Notes under the pieces: generated by a model
What the model was told of the DNA's origin: nothing
The model's database searches: none
What the model saw: the letters and a program-made list of their open reading frames with translations, nothing else
Shown here: positions 1 through 8,167 of the stretch, piece after piece
Layout of the letters: every line of letters begins with the position of its first letter
Position numbering within the stretch: the stretch's first letter is position 1
Assembly (NCBI RefSeq): GCF_900115165.1
Contig: NZ_FOVP01000001.1
Location: forward strand, 186,001-250,000
Length of the DNA stretch: 64,000 bases
Direction: 5' to 3'
Source of the DNA: Roseovarius lutimaris
Lineage (GTDB): Bacteria > Pseudomonadota > Alphaproteobacteria > Rhodobacterales > Rhodobacteraceae
Position numbers and translations under genes: made by a program

Positions 1-169
1 CGGCAATCAGCCAGGCGCGGGACGGGCGCGCAAGGATCATTGGAATGATCAGCACGTCCGGCGGGATCGGAAAGACCGAGCTTTCAATGAACGACACGGC
101 CGCAAGCACCCAAAGCGCGTGTGGATGCTCTGCCATGCGCAGGGTCCAGTCATAAAGGCGCTTTATCAT
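1..169 (-). CDS. YqaA/DedA-type membrane protein, partial
   Basis: This is the N-terminal 56 residues of a minus-strand gene that runs off the left edge. It begins MIKRLYDW, and a hydrophobic stretch starts near residue 19. The motif FIESSVFPIPPDVLIIPM is the signature of the YqaA/DedA (SNARE-associated, VTT) family of inner-membrane proteins, which have undecaprenyl-phosphate or phospholipid flippase-like roles. The start is the ATG at 169; no earlier in-frame ATG fits. The rest of the protein cannot be seen. Confidence 0.8.
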   Translation of the reverse strand, partial: MIKRLYDWTLRMAEHPHALWVLAAVSFIESSVFPIPPDVLIIPMILARPSRAWLIA

Positions 170-317
170 CGCGGCGATCTTTCCCTTGATTGACCGCGAG
201 ACAACACGCAGGGCGGGTGGGGTCAAGGCCCTCGGGGGGCAGCGGGCGCAAAAACGATGCAAAAACCCCGATAGGGCACTGGACGCCGGGCGCGGGCTTC
301 GCTAGAGAGTCGCCCGT

Positions 318-403
318 GCCCAAGTGGCGGAATGGTAGACGCAGGGGATTCAAAATCCCCCGCCCTAACGGGCGTGCCGGTTCGAGTCCGGCCTTGGGTA
401 CCA
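318..403 (+). tRNA. tRNA-Leu (anticodon CAA)
   Basis: This is a complete 86-nt class II tRNA. The acceptor arm GCCCAAG pairs with CTTGGGT (the first pair is G-U), followed by discriminator A400 and an encoded CCA at 401-403. The anticodon stem GGGGA/TCCCC carries the loop TTCAAAA, giving anticodon CAA, which reads UUG. The long variable arm CGCCCTAACGGGCG is typical of tRNA-Leu, and the T-loop GGTTCGAGTCC is canonical. Confidence 0.97.
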
Positions 404-1412
404 ACCTGCGTTTGCAGGGATTTCCGTGGATTTTTCGATGGTATCGCTATTTTGCGTTGCCCCCGGATTGTCATACCGGGCGCCGGCTGGGTGGCGTGCG
501 ACCTCTCTTTGCGATTCGTTTGCCGAGCGTTTCCTGTTTCGCAACGTCCACAGCCAGGTGGCCGATGGCCACCTCATCTGGACCCGAGGTTTGCACTATT
601 TCATGGAGACTTCAAAAGATCCTTCTGCGAACAGCCTGCGAGGTCGGGCCTTGCTCTGTCGACGGTTGAGGCCCGGCGGGCTCGTGGGCATCCTCTTGCC
701 CTCACCACATTTCGCGAAAAAGTGATCACGACGCGGTCGCAAGTTGCGAATCATTCTAATGTCCTGCATTTCGCCGGTCGTTTGTTTCCATTTTGTAAAC
801 TATGACCGCCGAAGTTAAGGATTGATCCATCTTTTAAGGTTGAGCCGTTAAGGATGTGGTCAAAATATGGCGTAAGTTTGCGCGGACGTCGGACGGTTCA
901 AACTCAGAAACAAATTCACGTTTAAAGTGTGCTTTTGACCCTTGAGCCTGTGATAATTGCCGGGAAAACAGGCGTTTTAACGAAAATTAAGGGCTATTTT
1001 TGGAAACAATACCGACGTGACGATAAATCAAATTAGCCGCAAAACCCGATTCTAGCTTGATTTCAAACATCATTCTGACGCGTTCCGAACAAAATTCCCT
1101 TTGGAGTTCTCGTTCCATTCGGTAAAACAGAGTTAGCCCAACTGGGGGGCGATGTCTGTAGGTCGTGGGGGCGACCGCACAATTTACGCATCATCTGATG
1201 CGGCAAGAGGTGCGTTCGCTGAGTTGTTGATAACAACGCATGAATGGCACGTGGTGTGGGTTGAACTCCGACACCCGATATTGTCGATCTTCGACAATCT
1301 CCCTCTTGTATTTCAGTTGTGCAGGTCGCCGTGCGCCAACACATCGTCGGCAATGGGATATTTGTTGTAACGACCAGGGCACGGGTGTGTCTGCGTGTCA
1401 TAGGAGAAGAAC
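404..1412. other. Long non-coding interval upstream of the RTX/Hint gene
   Basis: About 1 kb lies between tRNA-Leu and the next gene. Short open frames occur on both strands, but none has a convincing ribosome binding site or protein-like composition. The left half (404-720) is GC-rich; the part from about 740 to 1110 is noticeably AT-richer. It contains four TTAAGG hexamers (815, 834, 848, 987) and a cluster of inverted repeats at 1161-1298. The only well-supported element is AGGAGA at 1402-1407, the ribosome binding site of the gene starting at 1413. I infer that this is an extended regulatory region, possibly with a long 5' leader. Confidence 0.5.
1161..1298. promoter_or_regulatory. Cluster of four inverted repeats
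   Basis: Four dyads lie within 138 bp: GGTCG/CGACC with 6-nt spacer (1161-1176), CGCATCA/TGATGCG with 2-nt spacer (1187-1202), GTTGTT/AACAAC with 3-nt spacer (1223-1237), and ATTGTCGA/TCGACAAT with 3-nt spacer (1280-1298). The last is the strongest operator candidate, 115 bp upstream of the RTX/Hint start codon. They could be regulator sites or hairpins of a leader RNA; the sequence alone does not decide which. Confidence 0.4.
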
Positions 1413-3266
1413 ATGCCGATTAATAAAGTGGAAGGCGATAACGCCGCGAACCGGATTGATCTTGATTATGCTGCCGATGTTGAAGGTGATCGGATCGACA
1501 ACAACGATGCGGCAGACGGCTCCAACGACGATGTGGTTGACGGGTTTGGCGGCGATGACACAATTCTGTCGGAACAGGGCAACGACACGGTCTATGCCGG
1601 GTCCGGCAATGACCTCGTCGACGGCGGCGCGGGCAATGATGTCATATTTGGTGATAGTTCCAGCCCCGATGCCGGTGCGCGCGAAAGCTTTGAATGGGAC
1701 CTCGCACCCGATCCCGATGATGCCGCCCCGATCGACAACGGCGATCCGATCAGCGGGTTCACCCAGAACACCGGCACAGTGGATGTCACCTTTTCGCAAC
1801 TGGCAGCCACCGGCCCGAGCAGCACCGATTTTGCGGACAACCCGCAAAACGTGGATGGCATCGACACCGATGGCGCCCCGGCTGACCCCAACAGCTCGCT
1901 TGCCGTCGATCTAGAGAGCGAGCGGACCTTTACCGACATTAAGCTGGCGTTTTCCGATGGGGTCGAGAATATTTCCTTCCGGATTAACGATCTGGATGGC
2001 GACGAGAATATCCGGGTCTTTGCGTTCGACGAATTCGACAACCTCGTTCCCGTCGAACTGACCCCCGGCGCCGCGGTGGTTTCACCTGGGTCTGACGTGG
2101 CAGAGGGCACCCACAGCAGTGCAACGCTGGCCGATGATGATGCTGACAATTCGGTTCTGGTCGATATTCCGGGTCCGGCTGTTTCGCTGGTGATCCGCTA
2201 TGCCGAATCCGGCCCCGATAGCGACGGAATCAACGTGACCGACGTCTATTTCGACGCCCCCGGCGGCGCCATCGACACCGGCGCGCCCGGCGACGACACC
2301 CTGATCGGCGGTGACGGCGATGACACCCTGTTTGGCGAAGCGGGCGACGATGTTCTGATCGGCGGCGCAGGCGCGGATTCGATCGAGGGCGGCGATGGCA
2401 ACGACACCATTTCGGGCGGCGAGGGCGCGGATGTTTTGCTGGGGGGGGCCGATGCGGATGTCTTCCTTGATGTTGGTGCCGGTGACACGATTGATGGCGG
2501 CACGGGTGTCACCACGGGTGAGGATTTCGATACGCTAGACCTCCGAGGTTTGGGGCGGCTTCGCGTGGTTGACGAAACCGTCGATCCTGACGGCGATTCG
2601 ACCAGCGGTACTGTCGAGTTTCTTGGGGCCGATGATGCGGTAACCGGCTCTCTTGAGTTCCGTGAAATCGAGAATCTGATCCCCTGTTTCACGCCCGGCA
2701 CGGTGATTGCAACGCCGCGTGGTGAAAAGCTTGTCGAAGAGTTGCAGGTTGGCGATCGGATCATCACCCGCGACAATGGTCTTCAAGAAATCCGCTGGAT
2801 CGGAAACCGCGCGCTTGGCGGTCAGGATCTGATCAAGTCTCCGCATCTCAAGCCGGTTCTGATCCGGGCGGGGGCCTTGGGCCATGGTTTGCCAGAGCGT
2901 GACATGCTGGTCAGCCCGCAGCACCGGATCCTGCTCAACAACGAACGTGCAGCGCTTTACTTTGAAGAGCGCGAAGTTCTGGCGGCGGCGAAACACCTGA
3001 CCGGTCTGGACGGTGTGGATACGGTGGAAAGCAGCGGCACGACCTATATTCACTTCATGTTCGATCAACACGAAGTGGTTCTGTCGAACGGCGCCTGGAC
3101 CGAAAGCTTCCAGCCTGGCGAACAGGTTCTGGATGGCATGGGCAGCGAACAGCGCGATGAAATCTATGACCTGTTCCCGGAACTGCGCGATGTCAAAGGC
3201 CTTGAGGCCTATCAGGCGGCGCGGCGCTCTCTCAAGCGGCACGAAGCACAGTTGCTGGTTAAATAA
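1413..3266 (+). CDS. RTX calcium-repeat protein with C-terminal Hint domain
   Basis: The product is 617 aa, very acidic, with no Sec signal peptide, as expected for a type I secretion substrate. Glycine/aspartate-rich nonapeptide-like repeats (GGxGxDxxx) occur in a short block at about residues 48-85 and a longer block at about 288-350. Between them lies a non-repetitive, probably beta-rich region (about 100-285). The C-terminal Hint_2 (hedgehog/intein-like) domain starts at Cys425 in CFTPGTVIATPRGEKLVEEL and continues through SPQHRILL and FDQHEVVLSNGAWTESF. This architecture is common in Rhodobacterales; related domains can self-process at the Hint cysteine, but no activity is known for this type. 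No secretion ABC/MFP genes are adjacent. RBS AGGAGA is at 1402. Confidence 0.85.
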   Translation: MPINKVEGDNAANRIDLDYAADVEGDRIDNNDAADGSNDDVVDGFGGDDTILSEQGNDTVYAGSGNDLVDGGAGNDVIFGDSSSPDAGARESFEWDLAPDPDDAAPIDNGDPISGFTQNTGTVDVTFSQLAATGPSSTDFADNPQNVDGIDTDGAPADPNSSLAVDLESERTFTDIKLAFSDGVENISFRINDLDGDENIRVFAFDEFDNLVPVELTPGAAVVSPGSDVAEGTHSSATLADDDADNSVLVDIPGPAVSLVIRYAESGPDSDGINVTDVYFDAPGGAIDTGAPGDDTLIGGDGDDTLFGEAGDDVLIGGAGADSIEGGDGNDTISGGEGADVLLGGADADVFLDVGAGDTIDGGTGVTTGEDFDTLDLRGLGRLRVVDETVDPDGDSTSGTVEFLGADDAVTGSLEFREIENLIPCFTPGTVIATPRGEKLVEELQVGDRIITRDNGLQEIRWIGNRALGGQDLIKSPHLKPVLIRAGALGHGLPERDMLVSPQHRILLNNERAALYFEEREVLAAAKHLTGLDGVDTVESSGTTYIHFMFDQHEVVLSNGAWTESFQPGEQVLDGMGSEQRDEIYDLFPELRDVKGLEAYQAARRSLKRHEAQLLVK

Positions 3267-3290
3267 GTCACCCGGTTTGCAGCCGGCTTG

Positions 3291-3315
3291 CCCATCCCCT
3301 TTGGGGGGTGGGTTT
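3291..3315 (+). terminator. Candidate terminator hairpin 1 after the RTX/Hint gene
   Basis: CCCATCCCC (3291-3299) pairs with GGGGGTGGG (3304-3312) through one G-T pair, and TTT follows. It lies 25 bp after the stop codon. It may also act on the converging minus-strand gene. Confidence 0.45.
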
Positions 3316-3360
3316 GCCAGAAATCGGTTGCGGGGGCTGACCCGGTTTCAAATTCGTGAG

Positions 3361-3389
3361 CAATCCCGGTCACTGGCCGGGATTGTTTC
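3361..3389 (+). terminator. Candidate terminator hairpin 2 after the RTX/Hint gene
   Basis: CAATCCCGG (3361-3369) and CCGGGATTG (3377-3385) form a perfect 9-bp stem with a 7-nt loop, followed by TTT. It sits between convergent genes and could terminate both. Confidence 0.6.
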
Positions 3390-3410
3390 CATTTCAGAGG
3401 TAACAAAAAG

Positions 3411-4010
3411 CTAACGCCCGCTGCCTGCCCGCCATGCGGCCCAGGCCTCGGGGGTATCGAGATCGGTCGTGGCATGGGTGCCGGGTAGCATGACCTGCAT
3501 CACCGGCTCAGCGCGCAGGATGTCACGCGCACCCTGATCGCCCGTCAGACGTTTGAGCGCGGGGAAAAGGCTGGCCGGAAAAATCACCGGATGACCGGCT
3601 TTGCCGTCGGCATCTGTCGCGCGGTAAATGTTTTTGAAATCAAACGCCTGAAGCATCATCTTAAGGTCGCTCACCTCTAGGTCCGGCATATCGGCCAGAA
3701 CCACCATTAGCCCACCCGCCCGGCGGCGTGCAGCCCAGTCAGCCCCCCGCCGGATCGAGGCGGCCAGGCCTTCAGCCGCGTCGGGCACCTCTTGAAGATG
3801 CAGGCGCTGATCGGTGATCCCGGCAAGCGCCGCGCGCCGCGCCGGTCGGTCCGGGGGCAAGGTCACCGATAGGTCACAACGGGTTTGCAGCGCCATCAAA
3901 ACCTGTCGACGCAAAAGGGGCAGGCCGTCCACCGGTTCCAACAGCTTGTCACGTGGCGCCATCCGCGAGGACGCGCCGGCGGCGGGAATAAGCAGCAGGA
4001 TTTCGGGCAT
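3411..4010 (-). CDS. MobA/MocA-like nucleotidyltransferase
   Basis: The product is 199 aa with the NTP_transf_3 fold signature at its N-terminus: LLIPAAGASSRM followed by DKLLEPVDG, the nucleotide-binding loop and lysine. It continues with VVLADMPDL, the metal-binding acidic motif, and GHPVIFPASLF. Family members transfer CMP or GMP to molybdopterin (MocA, MobA), often for xanthine or CO dehydrogenase-type enzymes; no molybdoenzyme gene is in the window, so the acceptor is uncertain. It starts 24 bp after the stop of the amino-acid ABC permease on the same strand and may be the last gene of that operon. Confidence 0.75.
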   Translation of the reverse strand: MPEILLLIPAAGASSRMAPRDKLLEPVDGLPLLRRQVLMALQTRCDLSVTLPPDRPARRAALAGITDQRLHLQEVPDAAEGLAASIRRGADWAARRRAGGLMVVLADMPDLEVSDLKMMLQAFDFKNIYRATDADGKAGHPVIFPASLFPALKRLTGDQGARDILRAEPVMQVMLPGTHATTDLDTPEAWAAWRAGSGR

Positions 4011-4034
4011 CTCGGTTCCCTTCAGGTGCGCGCC

Positions 4035-4841
4035 CTAGCGGATCATGTTCATCCGAATCTTGAGCCCGCGCCGCGCCTCTTGCGGCAGATGCCGGTTAAG
4101 ATGGCGGTTGATCAGGCCAAAACAGGTGATCACCCCAAGTGTCAGCAGGATGAAGTAGCCGGCGAGAATCGGGTAGGGCACGAAGGGATTGAAGGTCTTG
4201 TCGGCGAAGTATTTCGCGTAATAGAGCGCATCACCGCGCTGTTGCCAGACCGGAAATCCGGAAAAGAACACCAGCGTCGTGGCGTGAAACAGAAAGATCG
4301 CCTCATTCGTATAGGCAGGCCAGGCAAGCCGCAGCATGGTCGGCCAGATGATCCGGCGAAACCGTTTCATGCCGGAAAATCCATAGGCATCGGCCGCCTC
4401 GACATCGCCCTTGGGAATCGAGCGCAGCGCGCCATAAAAGATCTCGCCGGAATAGGCGGCGGTGTTGAGAAACAGCACGATCAACGCCCCAAGCCAGGCC
4501 GAGGTCAGCACGCCAAAGAACGGGCTGACCGACTTGAGCGAGAGAAAGAAGAAATAGGCGAAAAAGAACTGGATAAACAGCGGCGAGCCGCGAAACACAA
4601 AGATGAACCACTCGGAGGGTTTGCGCAAAAGCGGATTGGGCGAGGCCTTGCCAAGTGCCACGGCAGTGGCCAGTGCAAAACCGGTCAAAAGCGCAAGCGC
4701 ACCGAAGTAGAAATTCCAGATCATGCCCGACCCGATCAGGGTCATCTGGTCACAGAGCGTGAAATTATCCCGTGGCAACAGCCGTTCACCTATGCCGATG
4801 CTGCGCAGGGCGTAATCCTGAATGGTCTGCAAACAGCTCAT
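4035..4841 (-). CDS. Polar amino-acid ABC transporter permease (HisM-like)
   Basis: The product is 268 aa, an inner-membrane permease of the BPD_transp_1 type with about five or six hydrophobic segments. The EAA loop is in GDVEAADAYGFSGMKRFRRIIWP, the contact with the ATPase. The start overlaps the stop of the preceding permease gene (ATGA, 4838-4841), indicating translational coupling. Together with the other permease, binding protein and ATPase it forms a complete basic/polar amino-acid importer; the ligand is not deducible. Confidence 0.88.
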   Translation of the reverse strand: MSCLQTIQDYALRSIGIGERLLPRDNFTLCDQMTLIGSGMIWNFYFGALALLTGFALATAVALGKASPNPLLRKPSEWFIFVFRGSPLFIQFFFAYFFFLSLKSVSPFFGVLTSAWLGALIVLFLNTAAYSGEIFYGALRSIPKGDVEAADAYGFSGMKRFRRIIWPTMLRLAWPAYTNEAIFLFHATTLVFFSGFPVWQQRGDALYYAKYFADKTFNPFVPYPILAGYFILLTLGVITCFGLINRHLNRHLPQEARRGLKIRMNMIR

Positions 4842-5722
4842 GCCGCGGCCTTTCTCTGGGCTTCGCCGCCGGTGGTGGCCTGTCCGTGGCTGAGTTTCAT
4901 CATCAGCTTTTCAAGGTACACCTCGGAGATGCGGGTAAAGCCGAGATAGAACACCATCAGCCCAAGAAAATACCACATCCGCCAATCGCCATGTGGGTAC
5001 TCGGTAAAGCGCGGATTTGCCGTACCGCCAAGTTCGCGCGCCCAATAGACGATATCCTCGACCCCGAGCAGGAACAGCAGCGGCGTCGCCTTGATCAGCA
5101 CCATCCACAGATTGCTTAAACCGGGCAGGGCATAGACCCACATTTGCGGCACAAGAATGCGCCAAAAGCTTTGGCGGCGGGTCATGCCATAGGCCTCGGC
5201 GGTTTCCATTTGCGCGCGCGGCACGGCGCGCATGGCGCCGAACAGGACATTGGCCGCAAAGGCACCGAACACGATGGCAAAGGTCAGAACCGCAAGGAAA
5301 AACCCATAGGTTTCATGCACCCATTGCGGCGAGGTTCCAAGCGGAAGCTTGGCCGCCTGACAGACCACGAAATCATTGCCCTGACGTACCGGTTGATCCC
5401 AATCCGGACAGAGCACCTGATGGCGCATCCATTCAAAGCCCTGATCAAGGGCAATCACGAAAAACAGGAAAAAGGCGATGTCGGGCACGCCGCGCACCAC
5501 CGAAATATAGGATTTACCGAACCAGCGGATCGGCAACAGATGCGAGCGCGCCGCCATCGCCCCGCCAAAGCCAAAGGCCAATGCCGTCGGGGCGGTGATC
5601 GCCAGAAGCAACAAAACCGTCGCGACCGCATAATAAAGCTGCATATGCTTTGTGGTTGTCAAATAACACGACAACCAATTCAGCCCCTCAAGGGCCGCCG
5701 GATCAGAGCAGTATGAAAACAT
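4838..5722 (-). CDS. Polar amino-acid ABC transporter permease (HisQ-like)
   Basis: The product is 294 aa, a BPD_transp_1 permease with the EAA loop ETAEAYGMTRRQSFWRILVPQ near residues 183-203. It has an unusually long hydrophilic, presumably periplasmic insert (about residues 97-137, containing three Cys including CPDWDQP and VVCQ), longer than in typical HisQ. It is separated from the binding-protein gene by a strong GC hairpin, which probably lowers permease expression relative to the binding protein. Confidence 0.86.
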   Translation of the reverse strand: MFSYCSDPAALEGLNWLSCYLTTTKHMQLYYAVATVLLLLAITAPTALAFGFGGAMAARSHLLPIRWFGKSYISVVRGVPDIAFFLFFVIALDQGFEWMRHQVLCPDWDQPVRQGNDFVVCQAAKLPLGTSPQWVHETYGFFLAVLTFAIVFGAFAANVLFGAMRAVPRAQMETAEAYGMTRRQSFWRILVPQMWVYALPGLSNLWMVLIKATPLLFLLGVEDIVYWARELGGTANPRFTEYPHGDWRMWYFLGLMVFYLGFTRISEVYLEKLMMKLSHGQATTGGEAQRKAAA

Positions 5723-5745
5723 TGCGTCTGGCCTTATCGGGAAAG

Positions 5746-5769
5746 GGCGGGGCCGGTGATGGCCCCGCC
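5746..5769 (-). promoter_or_regulatory. Intercistronic GC hairpin between binding protein and permease genes
   Basis: GGCGGGGCC (5746-5754) and GGCCCCGCC (5761-5769) form a perfect 9-bp stem with a 6-nt loop, 11 nt after the binding-protein stop (minus strand). There is no U-tract, so it is better read as an mRNA-stabilising or partial termination element that sets the binding-protein:permease ratio, as known for many ABC operons. Confidence 0.6.
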
Positions 5770-5780
5770 GGGGGCGTTGA

Positions 5781-6494
5781 TCAGAAGGTGACGCCGATGT
5801 CCCATTTTTCGATCAGGGCGTTCAGCGAGCCGTCGTCTTTCATCGACTGGATCGCTTTATTAAACGTCTCTTTCAGCTCGGTATCGCTTTCGCGAAGGCC
5901 AAGACCGATGCCGCCGCCGATAAGTTCCATTTTCTCAAGCATTTCAAGGCCCTGATCCTCTTCGGCGATGGGAAGAAGATAGGCGCGGTCGGCCAGAACC
6001 GCGTCGGCCTCGCCATTGCGCACGGCGGCAACGGTTTCTTCTGGGGTGGCATATTCCACCAGGGTGGCACCGCTTGAGGCAACAAACGAGGCCTGAATCG
6101 TGCCGGTCTGGGCCGCGATGACGGCGGAATTCAGGTCAATATCCGCCGAGGTGGCAATATAGGCTGACGGATCTGGCAGAGTATAGTTTTGCGTGAAATC
6201 AATGACTTCGTCGCGCTCATCGGTAATCGACATGCCAGCAATGATGACGTCATAGTTGCCCGACACGAGGTTGGGAATGATGCTGTCCCAGTCGTTGGTG
6301 ACCCATTCACAGGTCAGCGAGGCGCGCTTGCAAAGCTCGTCGCCAAGCTCGCGTTCAAAGCCATCAACCTCGCCTTTGTCGTTGATGAAGTTATAGGGGG
6401 GGTAGGCGCCCTCGGTGCCAAGACGGACAGTTTCGGCCATCGCGAAACCAGTGGTCAGCGCGAGGGCTGCGGTGGTCAGCATAAGTTTTTTCAT
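5781..6494 (-). CDS. Periplasmic amino-acid-binding protein
   Basis: The product is 237 aa. It has a Sec signal peptide (MKKLMLTTAALALTTGFAMA, cleavage before ETV) followed by an SBP_bac_3 domain: VRLGTEGAYPPYNFIND, the family signature GFERELGDELCKRA, then DWDSIIPNLVSGNYDVIIAGMSIT. It delivers polar amino acids to the adjacent permeases. The middle gene order is ATPase, binding protein, two permeases (minus strand). Confidence 0.92.
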   Translation of the reverse strand: MKKLMLTTAALALTTGFAMAETVRLGTEGAYPPYNFINDKGEVDGFERELGDELCKRASLTCEWVTNDWDSIIPNLVSGNYDVIIAGMSITDERDEVIDFTQNYTLPDPSAYIATSADIDLNSAVIAAQTGTIQASFVASSGATLVEYATPEETVAAVRNGEADAVLADRAYLLPIAEEDQGLEMLEKMELIGGGIGLGLRESDTELKETFNKAIQSMKDDGSLNALIEKWDIGVTF

Positions 6495-6524
6495 GTGAGT
6501 TCTCCCTTGGTTGGTATGTTCCCC

Positions 6525-7301
6525 TCAGCTCGGATTTGTTGAGCTGAGGAATTGTTGCAGGCGCTCGGATTTCGGGGCGCCAAAAAGTGTTTCGGGCGGG
6601 CCTTGTTCTTCGATCAGCCCTTGGTGCAGAAACACCACGTGGTCGCTGACATCAGCGGCCATTTTCATGTCATGCGTGACGATCATCATGGTGCGGCCCT
6701 CGTTGGCCAGATCACGGATTACGCGTATCACCTCTTGTTCAAGCTCGGGGTCAAGCGCGCTTGTGGGTTCGTCAAACAACAACGCCTCGGGCTCCATGCA
6801 CAGCGCGCGGGCAATTGCGGCGCGTTGTTGCTGGCCGCCGGAAAGTTGCGCGGGAAAAACATCGCATTTGTCACCGATCCCGACCTTGTCGAGATATTTG
6901 CGCGCAATGGGCTCAACCTCGGCACGGTTACGCCCCAGAACCGTCACCGGGGCCTCCATCACATTTTGCAGGATGGTCATATGCGCCCAGAGGTTAAACT
7001 GTTGAAAAACCATCGAAAGATTTGTACGGATGCGCAGCACCTGCGCGGGGTCAGCAGGATGGCGGCCAAGGCCCTCGCCGCGCCATGTCACCGGCTCGCC
7101 CTTGAACAGGATCTCGCCCTGCTGGCTGTCTTCCAGAAGGTTGGCACAGCGCAGAACCGTCGATTTGCCCGACCCGGAAGAGCCGATCAGCGCAACCACA
7201 TCGCCCTTGCGCGCGGTGATCGAAACGCCCTTGATGACCTCAAGCGACCCATAGGCCTTGTGCAGGTTGCTGATTTCAAGGACCGGTGTCGCGTCAGGCA
7301 A
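6525..7301 (-). CDS. Amino-acid ABC transporter ATP-binding protein (HisP-like)
   Basis: The product is 258 aa. Walker A GSSGSGKS, the Q-loop MVFQQFNLWAHMT, the signature LSGGQQQR, Walker B ALLFDEPTSALD and the H-switch MIVTHDM are all intact, and the sequence is HisP/AotP type. The reading frame opens at 7301 with TTG; no ATG or GTG lies before the Walker A region, so a TTG start is the best call and may limit expression of this first gene of the operon. The next gene starts 30 bp downstream. Confidence 0.88.
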   Translation of the reverse strand: MPDATPVLEISNLHKAYGSLEVIKGVSITARKGDVVALIGSSGSGKSTVLRCANLLEDSQQGEILFKGEPVTWRGEGLGRHPADPAQVLRIRTNLSMVFQQFNLWAHMTILQNVMEAPVTVLGRNRAEVEPIARKYLDKVGIGDKCDVFPAQLSGGQQQRAAIARALCMEPEALLFDEPTSALDPELEQEVIRVIRDLANEGRTMMIVTHDMKMAADVSDHVVFLHQGLIEEQGPPETLFGAPKSERLQQFLSSTNPS

Positions 7302-7423
7302 GGCGAGGTTCCGTTTCGGTTAGGTGTTCAGGTCAGGTGTTAATAGGGCCGAAAAAATGGGCCAATGCAACGTGCAAAACGATTGATTTCACTGGTGAAG
7401 CGCCAGAATGGCGCAGGTTACGC

Positions 7424-8167
7424 TCAATTCGGCGGTGGCGGTGCCGGATTGGGCTGTGCCAGATAGGCCTCGGGCTCGATCCGGGTCAGATCGCGTATCC
7501 CAAGGGTTGTGCGGTCGGCCTCTGAGAGACCGCGAAGACCTGCCTTGAGCGCGTCAAACAGCGGCGCCGGATCACGCCCAAGCGCGGTGATATAGGGCAG
7601 GGCCGGCGTTGGCGGCGTGCGCGCCAGCACCCGAAGCGAAGCGGCGAAGCGATCATAGCGCGCCATCATCTGCCAGCTTAGCGCATCAAGCGCGGCGATA
7701 TCGGCGCGGTTTTCGGCCACGGCGCGGGCCGAAGCGCGGTGCGCGCCGCTTTGCGTGGGCGCGGAAAAGCTAAAGCCATGTGCCGCGGCATAGGTCTGGG
7801 GAGCGGCCCAGCCCGATTGCGACAGCGCCTCGTTATAGGCAAAGCGCGCCGTGGCAAACGCGCCCGGCGTTTCGCGCGGATCATCGGCGCGCACGACAAA
7901 GACGCTGTAATACTGCCCCGGCGGGCAATCGGGCAGATCAAGCACCGGCGTGCCCACAAGCGCGACATGCCCATGCAGGCGCGCGCGATAGGGATAGCCA
8001 CAGGTTTGCGACAGGATAAGGTCGGGGCTTTGCCAATGGTCCCAGACATCGCCGCCGCGGGTCAAATGATCCGGGCCATAGCCCAGATGCGTGTGCACCG
8101 CTTGCCAGAGCCGGTCATTGGCCGCGCGCGTCTCAACGCGGTCATACATCGGCAGGCTTGCGATCAT
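7424..8167 (-). CDS. PhnD-like phosphonate/phosphate-type binding protein without signal peptide
   Basis: The product is 247 aa and resembles the PhnD-like (Phosphonate-bd) periplasmic-binding fold: MIASLPMYDR at the N-terminus, SPDLILSQTCGYPYR, then YYSVFVVRADDP and a C-terminal helical part, ending in a proline-rich tail (PNPAPPPPN). Unlike true transport binding proteins it begins directly in the first beta-strand, with no signal peptide. No permease or ATPase of the phosphonate class is adjacent. Its ATG overlaps the stop of the TerB-like gene upstream (ATGA at 8164-8167), so the two are co-translated. A cytosolic sensor or binding role is inferred. Confidence 0.7.
   Translation of the reverse strand: MIASLPMYDRVETRAANDRLWQAVHTHLGYGPDHLTRGGDVWDHWQSPDLILSQTCGYPYRARLHGHVALVGTPVLDLPDCPPGQYYSVFVVRADDPRETPGAFATARFAYNEALSQSGWAAPQTYAAAHGFSFSAPTQSGAHRASARAVAENRADIAALDALSWQMMARYDRFAASLRVLARTPPTPALPYITALGRDPAPLFDALKAGLRGLSEADRTTLGIRDLTRIEPEAYLAQPNPAPPPPN

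Noticed and set aside
190-805. Several overlapping frames on both strands covering tRNA-Leu and the spacer to its right.
   Set aside because: They read through the tRNA, lack ribosome binding sites and encode unlikely compositions.
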